64,000 bases of DNA from Acidimicrobiales bacterium (GCA_015478655.1 JADMIJ010000007.1:1-64000); one strand, 5' to 3'; numbered from the stretch's first letter, positions 53,198 through 61,555 are shown. Numbers and translations are program-made. Notes: generated by a model from the letters alone, not told the origin.

Positions 53198-54102
53198 GTG
53201 CCCGCCGCCCGCCCCACCGCCCTGCGACTCCGGTGGATCATCTGGCATCCCCAGGAGAAGCTCTGGACATGGACGGCCGTCAGGGCCGTCCACAAGGTCC
53301 TCGGCGAGAGTGTGGTGGCCAAGGGCGTGCTCGGAGCGATCGTCACCGCTGACTCGCTTCTCCTGGTGGGACGGGTCCTTGCCCGCAGAGTCCGATTCGT
53401 CGCGGCCCACCGGGTGGACGCCGGGGGGGCGCCTCACCCCGTCCCAAGGTCCTCTACCTCGATTGCGGCGTGCACAAGGAGGGTCTCCAGATCCGCTGGA
53501 TACACGAGTGGTTCAGCACCCGGTATGACCTCGAGATCCTGGGCTTCGAGGCCGGGAGCGAGCACATCGCCGACGCCAGGTCGGAGCTGGCCGATGTCCA
53601 AGGCGTGCAGCTCGACCATGTGGCCCTGGTCGGGCCCGATCACATCGGCGACGAGGTCGAGCTCTACCAGAGCGGCGGGCAGAGCCGAGGCAAGGGCGAC
53701 TCACTCTTCTCGACCCGTGGCCAGCGATCGGAGACCGTCCCGGCCCGAAGGCTGAGCAAGGTGCTGGCCGACCGGGGCTGCTCGTCCGACACGATGCCGG
53801 TCATCCTCAGGATGAACATCGAAGGGGCCGAACAGTTCGTGATCCAGGACCTTCTCGACACGGGCCTGACCGCTTCCATCGACGGCTACTACGGGATGTG
53901 GGACGACGTGTCGAAGATCGATCCGAAGGCGGACAAGCGCTTTCGCCGACTGCTCCGGGCCAACGGCATCACCAACGTCACCTTCAACGATCGGGATCTG
54001 CCGTACCGTCTGCGGCGGTTCGCCATACGGACCGACATCGAGACCTCGATCCGCTCGGGACTGGTCCGAGTGCGGAACGCGGACCGCAGACCGATCAGCT
54101 GA
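53198..54102 (+). pseudogene. FkbM-family methyltransferase gene with a -1 frameshift
   Basis: The FkbM-type domain is read in the frame ending at 54102: KVLYLDCGVHKEGLQIRW, LEILGFEAGSEH, VILRMNIEGAEQFVIQDLL. FkbM enzymes methylate sugar or other hydroxyls with SAM. Its frame has no good start near the domain; the first GTG (53470) would cut motif I. The upstream frame starts at GTG 53198, 6 bases after a TAGGTT box, and runs into a run of seven G at 53423-53429 just before the domain. A -1 slip, or one more G, would join both into ~301 residues. It may be a true lesion, programmed slippage or a sequencing error. Confidence 0.6.
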
Positions 54103-54409
54103 GTTCGCGCTGCGGTGCCGCGAACTGGTCGAGCAGCATGGCGGCCTCTTCCGGAACCGAGATCGTGAGGATGAGGGCTTCGGCCCCGATGCGCAAGGTG
54201 AAGTCGAAGAAGGGGCAACAGGCCTTCTCGCGCTGGGCCAGACGCACGACCTTCTCCAGTTGGGCAGGACCTTCGGCCAGGCGGAGGGCCAACTCCGTGG
54301 GCGAGACCCGCTGCCGGGTGACCGTCGGCCCGGCCAGGAACGCCCTCCACTCCTCAAGCTGGGTGACGGCCGCCTGGTCGTCGAGATTGCAGGCCACCGG
54401 GATCCGCAC
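54095..54409 (-). CDS. Conserved hypothetical protein with ACCPFF motif
   Basis: A 104-residue soluble protein. The core REKACCPFFDFTLRIG with two adjacent Cys followed by a beta-rich end is found in small actinobacterial proteins and in C-terminal parts of some MerR-type regulators, which could point to metal or thiol sensing, but no DNA-binding domain is present. Function unknown. GTG 54409 is 6 bases downstream of a TACGCT box (54416-54421 on the minus strand). Its 3' end overlaps the FkbM gene by 8 bases. Confidence 0.72.
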   Translation of the reverse strand: MRIPVACNLDDQAAVTQLEEWRAFLAGPTVTRQRVSPTELALRLAEGPAQLEKVVRLAQREKACCPFFDFTLRIGAEALILTISVPEEAAMLLDQFAAPQRELS

Positions 54410-54485
54410 GGTCTCAGCGTAGGTGGCCCACGGCCACCGCCATGTCGTGGCGGTTGCCGCCTACGGAAGATGAGACACTGACCGG

Positions 54486-55403
54486 GTGACGCACGGCCGA
54501 GCAGAGATCCACGAGCTGCTGCTGGCCAACGACCTGCGCCCCAGCCGGGCGCTGGGCCAGAACTTCGTGGCCGACGGGAACACCGTCCGGCGTATCGTGC
54601 GGCTGGCCGGCGTCACCGAGGGCCGGCGGGTGGTCGAGGTCGGCGCCGGACTCGGATCGCTGACCCTGGCCCTGGCCGAAGCCGGGGCGTCGGTCACCGC
54701 AGTGGAGATCGACCGTCACGTGCTGCCGGTGCTGCGTTCGCAGGTCGAGCCGCTCGGGGTCAGGGTGGTCGAAGCAGACGCCCTGAGGCTCGACTGGCCG
54801 GAGCTGCTGGGAGGGGAGCGGCACCACCCGGAACAGGCTGATGACGACTCGTGGACCCTCGTCGCCAACCTTCCCTACAACGTGGCCGTGCCGTTGGTCA
54901 TCCGCGTGCTGGAGGAGGCCCCGCAGGTGTCGTCGTTGCTGGTGATGGTCCAGCGCGAGGTGGGGGAGCGGCTCGCAGCGTCGGTGGGGGACGACGCCTA
55001 CGGAGCGGTGTCGGTGAAGGTGGCCTACTGGGCCACGTCTGCGGTGGTGGGTCGCGTGTCGGCCTCGGTCTTCATCCCGATGCCCCGGGTGGAGTCGGTG
55101 CTGGTCCGCCTTGACCGCCGACCGGAGACCGGGGAGGGCCGGACCCTGGCCGGTCCTGGGTCGGCGGACTACGAGCGTCTCTTCTCGGTGGTGCGGGGCG
55201 GATTCGCCCACCGGCGCAAGATGTTGCGCCGATCCCTGGACGGCCTGGTGCCGGCGAGGGCCTTCGACGCCACCGGCGTCCGTCCGACCGCCCGGGCCGA
55301 GGAGCTGTCCCTGGGCGAGTGGGAGCGGCTGGCCTTCTGGCGGCCGGAGGACACGGCGCCCGCAGGACGGCCGGGGCCCGAGGATGGGCGAGACGGGCGG
55401 TGA
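54486..55403 (+). CDS. rsmA: 16S rRNA N6,N6-dimethyladenosine transferase
   Basis: A 305-residue KsgA/RsmA enzyme that dimethylates two adjacent adenosines in helix 45 of 16S rRNA. It shows RALGQNFVADGNTVRRI, the SAM motif VVEVGAGLGSLTLAL, AVEID, and the catalytic NLPYN (in LVANLPYNVAVPLV). The C-terminal domain has FAHRRKMLRRSL. GTG start; the hexamer 6 bases upstream is GACACT, a weak -10. Its stop overlaps the ispE GTG (GTGA). Confidence 0.95.
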   Translation: MTHGRAEIHELLLANDLRPSRALGQNFVADGNTVRRIVRLAGVTEGRRVVEVGAGLGSLTLALAEAGASVTAVEIDRHVLPVLRSQVEPLGVRVVEADALRLDWPELLGGERHHPEQADDDSWTLVANLPYNVAVPLVIRVLEEAPQVSSLLVMVQREVGERLAASVGDDAYGAVSVKVAYWATSAVVGRVSASVFIPMPRVESVLVRLDRRPETGEGRTLAGPGSADYERLFSVVRGGFAHRRKMLRRSLDGLVPARAFDATGVRPTARAEELSLGEWERLAFWRPEDTAPAGRPGPEDGRDGR

Positions 55404-56269
55404 GTTCCCCGGGCGCTCCACCATCAGCCAGCGGCCGGGGTTCGCCTACCGTGGAGCTCACCGCCCGGGCGAAGCTCACCCTCACGTTGAGGGTTACGGG
55501 GGTCAGGTCCGACGGGCATCACCTGCTGGAGTGCGAGATGGTCACGCTGGACCTGGCGGACTCCCTGCTCGTGGGGGACGGGGATTCCCTCTCCGTCGTG
55601 ACCGAGCCGCCGTTCGCTGCCATCTCGCCTGTGCACGATGACCCGGGACCGCAGCCGGACGCAGCCCTGTCCGGACCCGACAACCTGGTGTCACGGGCAC
55701 TGGAGGCTACGGGACGGTCGGCACGTGTCGAGCTGGTGAAGCGGATCCCCGCCGGAGCCGGCCTCGGCGGCGGGTCGGCCGACGCCGCCGCCCTCCTGCG
55801 CTGGGCCGGCCGCCCCGACACCTCCCTGGCGGCACGTTTGGGCGCCGATGTCCCCTTTTGTATCGAGGGTGGGCGGGCGATGGTCCGCGGCATCGGCGAG
55901 GAGATCACGCCCCTGCCCTTCGAGGAGTGGCACTTCGTCCTCCTCCTGCTTCCCTTCGGCGTGGCCACCGGGGCCGTCTATCAGGCGTGGGACGAACTGT
56001 CCCGGTGCGGGGCCCTGCCCACGCCAGCGGCCACCTCCAACGATCTCGAAGAGGCGGCGCTGCGGGTCGAACCTCGTCTCGGCCTGTGGAGGGACGCCCT
56101 GGCGGAGGCGTCCGGGCAGCGCCCCCGGCTGGCCGGCAGCGGCTCGACCTGGTTCATCGAGGGTGATCCGGACCAATCGGGCCTGCGAGGAAGACAGTGG
56201 CTGCACCTGGGGGACGAGAGGGCGCTGCTGGTTCCGGTGACGACCACCCCGCCACTTCACCAGGAATAG
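55400..56269 (+). CDS. ispE: 4-diphosphocytidyl-2-C-methyl-D-erythritol kinase
   Basis: A GHMP kinase of the non-mevalonate isoprenoid pathway. ARAKLTLTLRVTG opens the fold, with the ADGYH-like RSDGHH and the ATP-binding PAGAGLGGGSADAAAL. The late AGSGSTWF completes the family signature. With GTG 55400 (GTGA overlap with rsmA) it has 289 residues including ~17 extra Pro/Ser/Gly residues; GTG 55451 would start right at VELTARAK and give 272. Coupling to rsmA is common in bacteria. Confidence 0.93.
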   Translation: MSSPGAPPSASGRGSPTVELTARAKLTLTLRVTGVRSDGHHLLECEMVTLDLADSLLVGDGDSLSVVTEPPFAAISPVHDDPGPQPDAALSGPDNLVSRALEATGRSARVELVKRIPAGAGLGGGSADAAALLRWAGRPDTSLAARLGADVPFCIEGGRAMVRGIGEEITPLPFEEWHFVLLLLPFGVATGAVYQAWDELSRCGALPTPAATSNDLEEAALRVEPRLGLWRDALAEASGQRPRLAGSGSTWFIEGDPDQSGLRGRQWLHLGDERALLVPVTTTPPLHQE

Positions 56270-56291
56270 CTGCTCCTGGACCGGGACCGTG

Positions 56292-56319
56292 CAACCGGGG
56301 CGCCTCAACCGGGGCGCCT
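56292..56319. repeat. Two tandem copies of CAACCGGGGCGCCT
   Basis: A perfect 14-base direct repeat between ispE and the bS22-like gene, with a partial third unit (CGGGGCGCC) near 56361. No function is apparent; slippage is the simplest origin. Confidence 0.7.
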
Positions 56320-56384
56320 CACCGGTCCGTGGGTTGGGCGCCTGGCCGTCGGCCTGAGAGCGGGGCGCCCGCCTGAGATCGGGA

Positions 56385-56486
56385 CTACTTGCCCGCCGCC
56401 CGCCGCTGCCACCGAGTGGCCTTCAGCATCTTCTTGTGCTTCTTCTTGCGCATGCGCTTGCGGCGCTTCTTGATGAGGGATCCCAT
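56385..56486 (-). CDS. Small ribosomal protein bS22-like (AURKAIP1/COX24 domain, 33 residues)
   Basis: A 33-codon frame from ATG 56486 to TAG 56387-56385. It begins MGS, then LIKKRRKRMRKKKHKK, and ends ATRWQRR followed by AAGK. Actinobacterial bS22 has the same length and a near-identical MGSxIKKRRKRMxKKKHRK pattern; in mycobacterial ribosomes it sits on the 30S subunit near the decoding centre. TAGGGT on the minus strand (56497-56502) ends 10 bases before the ATG. The gene is too short for ordinary gene finders. Confidence 0.9.
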   Translation of the reverse strand: MGSLIKKRRKRMRKKKHKKMLKATRWQRRAAGK

Positions 56487-56539
56487 GTCGACCGGCACCC
56501 TAGCCGACCAGGTCATTTTGCGCCATGCGGGCACCGATC

Positions 56540-57937
56540 TCAGTCGTCGCTCGCCGCCCCGACGGGCGCCGGCACAACCGGGAGGCTGAACCGGAACAGC
56601 GCCCCCCCACCTTCGGCGTGGTAGACGTTCACGGCGCCGCCCTCGTCGCGGGCCACCTGGGCCACGATGGCCAGGCCCAGGCCGGAGCCAGGTTGCGCCC
56701 GGGCGCCCGGGGCCCGGTAGAAGCGGTCAAAGATGAAGTCGACGTCACTGGCGTCGACCCCGGGGCCGTGGTCCCGCACCACCACCACCCCGTCCGAGCA
56801 GGTGATTTCCACCACCCCGCCGTCGGGACTCCACTTGAGGGCGTTGTCGAGCAGGTTGTCGACGGCCCGCGCGATCCGTGGTGACGAGCCGGAGACCCAG
56901 GTCGGAGCCACGATGGCTTCGAAGACCACCCCCCGGCTCCGACCGTGGGTGGTGGCCACCTCGACCGCCTCGAGCACCACCAGGTCGAGCCGGATGGGCT
57001 CGGTGGTCAGGTGGGGTTGCTCCCCCCGGGCCAGCTCGGCCAGGTCGCCGACCAGACTGGTCAGCTCGTCCATCTGGGTCAGGACGTCGCTGATGAGCAC
57101 CTCCCGCTCGTCGGGAGTGAGCTCCTCGATGCGGCGGGCCACCTCCATGTTGGTCCGGAGGCTGGTCAACGGCGTCCGCAGCTCGTGGGAGGCGTCCAGC
57201 ACGAGCTGGCGCTGGCTCTCGCGGGAGGTGTCGAGGGCCACCAGCAGCCGGTTGAAGGCCCGCCGCAATCGCCCGAGCTCATCGGGCCCGCCCGGGTCGA
57301 GGCGCTGGGACACGTCCGGGGTCTCGGCGAGCTCCTCGACGGTCCGGGTGAAGTTGTTGAGCGGTCGCAGCACGGTGCGGCCCACGATCAGGCCGAGCAC
57401 CACGGCAACGGTGATCCCGACGAGGACGATCAGCCACAGCGCGTAGGCCAGGTGGCGAAGCTCCTCGTTGACTCCCGTCAGGGGTGCGGTGATCTGCAGC
57501 GCGGCCCCGTTGGTGATGGAGACGAACCCGCTGTTGCCCCGATAGGGGGGACCGGGCGGGATGGCGACGACGATCTCACGGACATTGGTCCCGTTGACGG
57601 TGGTGGAGAGGTACTGGTCCCTCTGCGTGCCCTGGCTGGCCGCGGCGGTCCTCACCACGTCGGTGATGGGAAGCACGACAGGGTCGCCGGGGTAGGTGGT
57701 GCCGTTGGACAGGACCACCTGCGAGCAGTTTCCGGCCGTGGCGCCCGTGCCGCACACATTGCCGATGCTGATGGTGTTGGGGTCACCGATGAGCACCCGG
57801 GCCGTCTGGCTCAGCGTCACGTCGATGGAGCCCACCAGCGAGTTGTAGGCCACGACATAGGTGGCGATGGAGCCGAGGACGACCACGACGAGGACGGCCG
57901 TGGTGGCGGTGAGGACGAGGCGGCCGCGGAACGTCAC
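56540..57937 (-). CDS. Two-component sensor histidine kinase
   Basis: A 465-residue membrane kinase of the MprB/PrrB style. Helix 1 is at ~9-31, followed by an outer sensing domain to ~160 (two Cys near 62 and 71 could pair), helix 2 at ~164-186, then HAMP (RPLNNFTRTVEELAE), the HisKA dimer domain with the phosphoacceptor in LDASHELRTPL (His251) and the HATPase domain with NLLDNALKWSP, DHGPGVD and GSGLGLAI. It phosphorylates the regulator encoded 51 bases upstream on the same strand. Signal unknown. GTG start. Confidence 0.93.
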   Translation of the reverse strand: MTFRGRLVLTATTAVLVVVVLGSIATYVVAYNSLVGSIDVTLSQTARVLIGDPNTISIGNVCGTGATAGNCSQVVLSNGTTYPGDPVVLPITDVVRTAAASQGTQRDQYLSTTVNGTNVREIVVAIPPGPPYRGNSGFVSITNGAALQITAPLTGVNEELRHLAYALWLIVLVGITVAVVLGLIVGRTVLRPLNNFTRTVEELAETPDVSQRLDPGGPDELGRLRRAFNRLLVALDTSRESQRQLVLDASHELRTPLTSLRTNMEVARRIEELTPDEREVLISDVLTQMDELTSLVGDLAELARGEQPHLTTEPIRLDLVVLEAVEVATTHGRSRGVVFEAIVAPTWVSGSSPRIARAVDNLLDNALKWSPDGGVVEITCSDGVVVVRDHGPGVDASDVDFIFDRFYRAPGARAQPGSGLGLAIVAQVARDEGGAVNVYHAEGGGALFRFSLPVVPAPVGAASDD

Positions 57938-57988
57938 CGCTGCGGCGCCGATCTCATCGACACCAACCGGTTGGGCGGGGGAACCGGC

Positions 57989-58660
57989 TCAAGGCTCGCG
58001 GAGCACATAACCCACGCCTCGGGCCGTGTGGATGAGCCGCGGCTCGTCGCCGGCCTCGGTCTTGCGGCGCAGATAGCCCACGTAGACGGCGAGCGAATTG
58101 GTGCCCGAGTCGAAGGTGTACCCCCACACCCGATCGAGGATCAGCTCGCGGGTCAGGACCTGTCGGGGGTGGCGCAGCAGCAGTTCGAGCAGGTCGAACT
58201 CGATCCGGGTCAGGGTGAAATGGCGATCGCCCCGGCTGGCCTCCCGGGTGACCGGGTCGAGACTGAGGTCGGCGAAGCGGAGGATGTCCCCGGCGTCGTC
58301 GGGGCGGCGCCGGAGCAGCGCCCGCAAGCGGGCCAGCAGCTCGGCGAGGGCGAACGGCTTCACCAGGTAGTCGTCCGCCCCCACGTCGAGGCCCTGGACC
58401 CGGTCGTTGATGGCGTCCCTGGCCGTGAGCATGAGGACCGGCATGTCGCTGTCGGCCGCCCGCAGCCGGCGGCACACCTCGATCCCGTCGATGCCGGGGA
58501 GCCCGATGTCCAGGATCATGGCGTCGGGGGGGCGGATGGCGACCTCCTCGAGAGCCTGGGGGCCGTCACCGGCCAGGGAGACCTCGTAGCCCTCGAGGCG
58601 GAGGGCACGATTGAGGGCCCCGCTGACCGCCGGATCGTCGTCGACCACGAGGACTCTCAT
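57989..58660 (-). CDS. OmpR/PhoB-type response regulator
   Basis: A 223-residue transcription regulator resembling MprA/PrrA. The receiver domain has VVDDDPAV, the phosphoacceptor Asp51 (ILDIGLPG), MLTARD and Lys101 ([13 protein letters not shown]). The C-terminal winged helix includes [33 protein letters not shown] and [15 protein letters not shown]. It should bind direct repeats upstream of its targets after phosphorylation by the partner kinase. TAGGCT (58670-58675, minus strand) ends 9 bases before ATG 58660. Confidence 0.95.
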   Translation of the reverse strand: MRVLVVDDDPAVSGALNRALRLEGYEVSLAGDGPQALEEVAIRPPDAMILDIGLPGIDGIEVCRRLRAADSDMPVLMLTARDAINDRVQGLDVGADDYLVKPFALAELLARLRALLRRRPDDAGDILRFADLSLDPVTREASRGDRHFTLTRIEFDLLELLLRHPRQVLTRELILDRVWGYTFDSGTNSLAVYVGYLRRKTEAGDEPRLIHTARGVGYVLREP

Positions 58661-58786
58661 CGGGCCGGGAGCCTATCGGGGCCGCGTCTCCTTGCCGTGG
58701 CAGGCGCCCACTGCGGCGCAGGTCACCGGGGTCTTGTCCGGTTCGGAACGGTGGCGGGCAGGCCGGGTGCGTGGTGGCAGCGGGAG

Positions 58787-58792
58787 TAGCCT
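58787..58792 (+). promoter_or_regulatory. Candidate -10 box (TAGCCT) of tRNA-Gln
   Basis: TAGCCT is placed so that transcription would begin about 58799, within the first bases of the hairpin that precedes the tRNA. Confidence 0.45.
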
Positions 58793-58795
58793 TGT

Positions 58796-58822
58796 GGATC
58801 GCCGGTCGCGGACCGGCGATCC
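58796..58822 (+). repeat. Perfect 12-bp hairpin abutting tRNA-Gln
   Basis: GGATCGCCGGTC, a GCG loop and GACCGGCGATCC form a perfect inverted repeat that ends two bases before the mature tRNA 5' end. If transcription starts at the expected place, the tRNA leader is essentially this hairpin. There is no T-run, so it is not an ordinary terminator. Confidence 0.85.
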
Positions 58823-58824
58823 AT

Positions 58825-58897
58825 TCCGAGGTAGTTCAATTGGCAGAACGCTGGCCTTTGGAGCCAGATGTTGGAGGTTCGAGCCCTCCCCTCGGAG
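58825..58897 (+). tRNA. tRNA-Gln (anticodon UUG)
   Basis: The 73-base gene folds into a standard cloverleaf: acceptor TCCGAGG/CCTCGGA, D stem GTTC/GAAC, anticodon stem CTGGC/GCCAG with loop CTTTGGA (anticodon TTG), variable ATGTT, T stem GGAGG/CCTCC with TTCGAGC, and discriminator G. CCA is not encoded, so it must be added after transcription. Confidence 0.95.
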
Positions 58898-59008
58898 CGC
58901 CACGGCCGCTCATGTCATCCCGGCTTCGCTTCGAGAGCCCTGGTCTCGAGCGTTCTGAGATGGACACGGTCCACATAAGTGACCAGGTGGGCCGTCTTCG
59001 GGGTGAAC

Positions 59009-59027
59009 GTATTACAAAACGTGATAC
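59009..59027 (+). promoter_or_regulatory. Putative toxin-antitoxin operator overlapping the -10 box
   Basis: GTATTAC-AAAAC-GTGATAC is an inverted repeat with one mismatch per seven-base arm. Its right arm overlaps TACAAT (59025-59030), a -10 box that ends 7 bases before ATG 59038. Binding of the ribbon-helix-helix antitoxin here would block its own promoter, the usual feedback in such modules. Confidence 0.6.
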
Positions 59028-59037
59028 AATCTGCTCG

Positions 59038-59277
59038 ATGGCCTCTGCAGTTTCGGTCCGACTCGACGACGAAGTCCAGCGGGCGCTGCACACACTTGAA
59101 GCCTCCGGCATGAGTCGATCCGAAGCCATCAGGAAGTCGATTCTCGATGCGGCGACGGCGCTCCGGCGTAAGGAGGCGATCCGGGCTGAGGTCGCAGCTC
59201 TGGGAGCAGACGAGGACGACCTCAAGGAAATGCACGAGGTTGCGTCATTCATGGAGAGCCTTCGTGCGCAGGGGTGA
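59038..59277 (+). CDS. Ribbon-helix-helix antitoxin
   Basis: A 79-residue antitoxin. The N-terminal half (AVSVRLDDEVQRALHTLEASGMSRSEAIRKSI) is a ribbon-helix-helix DNA-binding domain; the charged second half (RRKEAIRAEVAALGADEDDL, then MHEVASFMESL) should wrap the toxin. It overlaps the toxin gene by 14 bases, so they are coexpressed. The frame is open to 58771 across the tRNA, but ATG 59038 fits the -10 spacing and domain start. AT-rich sequence around its promoter differs from the surroundings. Confidence 0.85.
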   Translation: MASAVSVRLDDEVQRALHTLEASGMSRSEAIRKSILDAATALRRKEAIRAEVAALGADEDDLKEMHEVASFMESLRAQG

Positions 59278-59581
59278 CGTTCACGAACTGCGCCTTCCGA
59301 AGGGTGTGGGGCATGAGCAGCGGGGCCTCCGTTACGGAGTCATCGTTCAGGCCGACACACTTCTTCCTCGCTCGGTCGTGTTGATGGCGCCCACGTCGAC
59401 GAGGGCGCGCCCCGCAACGTTTCGACCTGAGCTTGCCATTGGCGGGGAGACGACGCGGGTGCTTGTCGAACAGGTCGGAGCGGTTCACGTGAACCGCTTG
59501 GGCGACCTCGTCAGACACGCAAGCATCGAGGAACTTTGGGGGATCGACGAGAGTTTGATGACCGTGCTCGGCCTCAGTTGA
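59264..59581 (+). CDS. MazF/PemK-family endoribonuclease toxin
   Basis: A 105-residue toxin of the MazF/PemK fold, which cuts mRNA at short sequence motifs. Family marks are RRGDVHELRLP, GHEQRGLRYGVIVQAD, VVLMAPTSTRARP, TRVLVEQVGAVHVNRLGD and a final helix. GTG 59264 starts inside the antitoxin gene. It converges with typA, 40 bases apart. Cleavage specificity cannot be read from the sequence. Confidence 0.87.
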   Translation: MRRGDVHELRLPKGVGHEQRGLRYGVIVQADTLLPRSVVLMAPTSTRARPATFRPELAIGGETTRVLVEQVGAVHVNRLGDLVRHASIEELWGIDESLMTVLGLS

Positions 59582-59621
59582 GGCGGTATTGCGGACCGGC
59601 GACAGGCCCAGTCCCTCCGCG

Positions 59622-61457
59622 CTAGCCAGCCTTGCGGGACCGACTGCGCTGGCGGCCGCGGGTGGCGGCGCTGAGCACGACCTTGCGCAATCGCACGGAC
59701 TTGGGGGTGACCTCGACGCACTCGTCGTCGGCGATGAACTCGAGGGCCTGCTCCAGCGAGAGCAACAAGGGGGGTGTCAGGCGGATGGCCTCGTCGGCCG
59801 AGGCGGACCGGATGTTGGTCTGCTTCTTCTCCTTGGTCGGGTTGACGTCCATCTCCTCGTCTCGGGCGTTCTCCCCGATGACCATGCCCTCGTAGACCTC
59901 GGTGGCCGGGGCCACCAGCAACAGCCCGCGTTCCTGGAGGCTCATCAGCGTGTACCCGGTGGTCAGCCCGCGCCGATCGGCCACCATCGAGCCGTTCCGC
60001 TTGGTCTTGAGCTCGCCGTGCCAGGGCTCCCACCCGTCGAACACGTGGTGGAGCATGCCCGTGCCCCGGGTCTCGGTCATGAACTCGGTGCGGAAGCCGA
60101 CCAGTCCCCGGGCCGGGACCCGGTAGTCCATCCGCACCCAGCCGGTGCCGTGGTTGACCATCTCGACGAGGGTCCCCTTGCGCAGGGCCATGAGCTGGGT
60201 GACCACGCCGAGGTAGTCGTCGGGCACGTCGATGGCCACCCGTTCCATCGGCTCGTGGACCTTGCCGTCGATGTCGCGGGTGACGACCTGGGGCTTGCCC
60301 ACGGTCATCTCGAACCCCTCGCGCCGCATGGTCTCGACCAGCACGGCCAGCTGCAGCTCGCCCCGGCCCTGCACCTCCCAGGTGTCCGGGCGCTCGGTAG
60401 TTGCCACCCGGAGGGAGACATTGCCGACCAGTTCGGACTCGAGCCGGCTCAGGATCTGTCGGGCGGTGACTTTGCTGCCGTCGACACCGGCCAGCGGGGA
60501 CGTGTTGATGCCGATGGTCATGGACAGGCTGGGCTCGTCGACGGTGATGACGGGCAGGGGGCGGGGATCATCGGGGTCGGCCAACGTCTCGCCGATGGTG
60601 ATCTCGGCCATGCCGGCCACGGCGGCGATCTCGCCCGGCCCGGCTGCGTCGGCATCCACCCGGTCCAGGGCGTCGGTGATGTACAGCTCGGTGATCTTGG
60701 TGCGCTCGATGGAGCCATCGAGCTTGCACCAGGCCACGGTCGACCCCTTGCGCAGGGTGCCGTTGTGAACCCGGCAGATGGCCAGGCGACCGAGGTAGGG
60801 AGAGGCGTCGAGGTTCGACACGATGGCCTGCAGGGGCGCGTCAGGGTCGAAGTGCGGCGCGGGGATGCGGTCGACGATGGCTTGGAACAGGGGCTCGAGG
60901 TCGGTCCCCTCCACACCCTGTTCGGTGGCGGCCCAGCCGGCCCGGGCGTTGGCGAACAGGATGGGGAAGTCGATCTGGTGCTCGTCGGCGTCGAGGTCGA
61001 GGAACAGCTCCTCCACCTCGTGGACCACCTCGTCGATGCGGGCGTCGGCCCGGTCGACCTTGTTGACCACCAGGACGACCGGCAGCCGGGCCTCGAGCGC
61101 CTTGCGGAGCACGAACCGGGTCTGGGGGAGGGGTCCCTCGGACGCGTCCACTAGGAGGAGGACGCCGTCGACCATGGTCAGGCCCCGCTCGACCTCGCCC
61201 CCGAAGTCGGCGTGGCCGGGGGTGTCGATGATGTTGATCTTGACCCCGTTGTGGAGGACGGCGGTGTTCTTGGCCAGGATGGTGATGCCCTTCTCACGCT
61301 CCAGGTCCCCCGAGTCCATGACCCGCTCGTTGACCGACTCGTTGGCCCGGAAGGCGCCGGACTGCCACAGCATGGCGTCCACCAGGGTGGTCTTCCCGTG
61401 GTCGACGTGGGCCACGATGGCCACGTTCCGGATGTCGTCGCGAGTCTGCAGGGGCAT
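59622..61457 (-). CDS. typA: Ribosome-associated GTPase TypA/BipA
   Basis: A 611-residue translational GTPase related to EF-G and involved in 50S assembly and stress adaptation. The G motifs are AHVDHGKTT (16-24), DTPGHADFG and NKVDRADAR; the switch carries REKGITI. After the GTPase and beta-barrel domains come the EF-G-like III and V domains and the TypA-specific C-terminus (GRENARDEEMDVNPTKEKKQTN-type region; here IGENARDEEMDVNPTKEKK), followed by an Arg/Lys tail. TAGCCT (61467-61472, minus strand) ends 9 bases before the ATG. Confidence 0.96.
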   Translation of the reverse strand: MPLQTRDDIRNVAIVAHVDHGKTTLVDAMLWQSGAFRANESVNERVMDSGDLEREKGITILAKNTAVLHNGVKINIIDTPGHADFGGEVERGLTMVDGVLLLVDASEGPLPQTRFVLRKALEARLPVVLVVNKVDRADARIDEVVHEVEELFLDLDADEHQIDFPILFANARAGWAATEQGVEGTDLEPLFQAIVDRIPAPHFDPDAPLQAIVSNLDASPYLGRLAICRVHNGTLRKGSTVAWCKLDGSIERTKITELYITDALDRVDADAAGPGEIAAVAGMAEITIGETLADPDDPRPLPVITVDEPSLSMTIGINTSPLAGVDGSKVTARQILSRLESELVGNVSLRVATTERPDTWEVQGRGELQLAVLVETMRREGFEMTVGKPQVVTRDIDGKVHEPMERVAIDVPDDYLGVVTQLMALRKGTLVEMVNHGTGWVRMDYRVPARGLVGFRTEFMTETRGTGMLHHVFDGWEPWHGELKTKRNGSMVADRRGLTTGYTLMSLQERGLLLVAPATEVYEGMVIGENARDEEMDVNPTKEKKQTNIRSASADEAIRLTPPLLLSLEQALEFIADDECVEVTPKSVRLRKVVLSAATRGRQRSRSRKAG

Positions 61458-61555
61458 GGGTTGTGCAGGCTACCCGCCGGTCGGAGGGGCTCCGGTCGCG
61501 GTGGAGCCTCGTCGACGAGCGGCGATGCACTTCGTGGGCGCATCGCGCCGGCGGG

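Noticed and set aside
58825-59581. Mobile island inserted at tRNA-Gln
   Set aside because: A toxin-antitoxin pair and AT-rich patch follow the tRNA, but no integrase and no repeat of the tRNA 3' end is found before typA.
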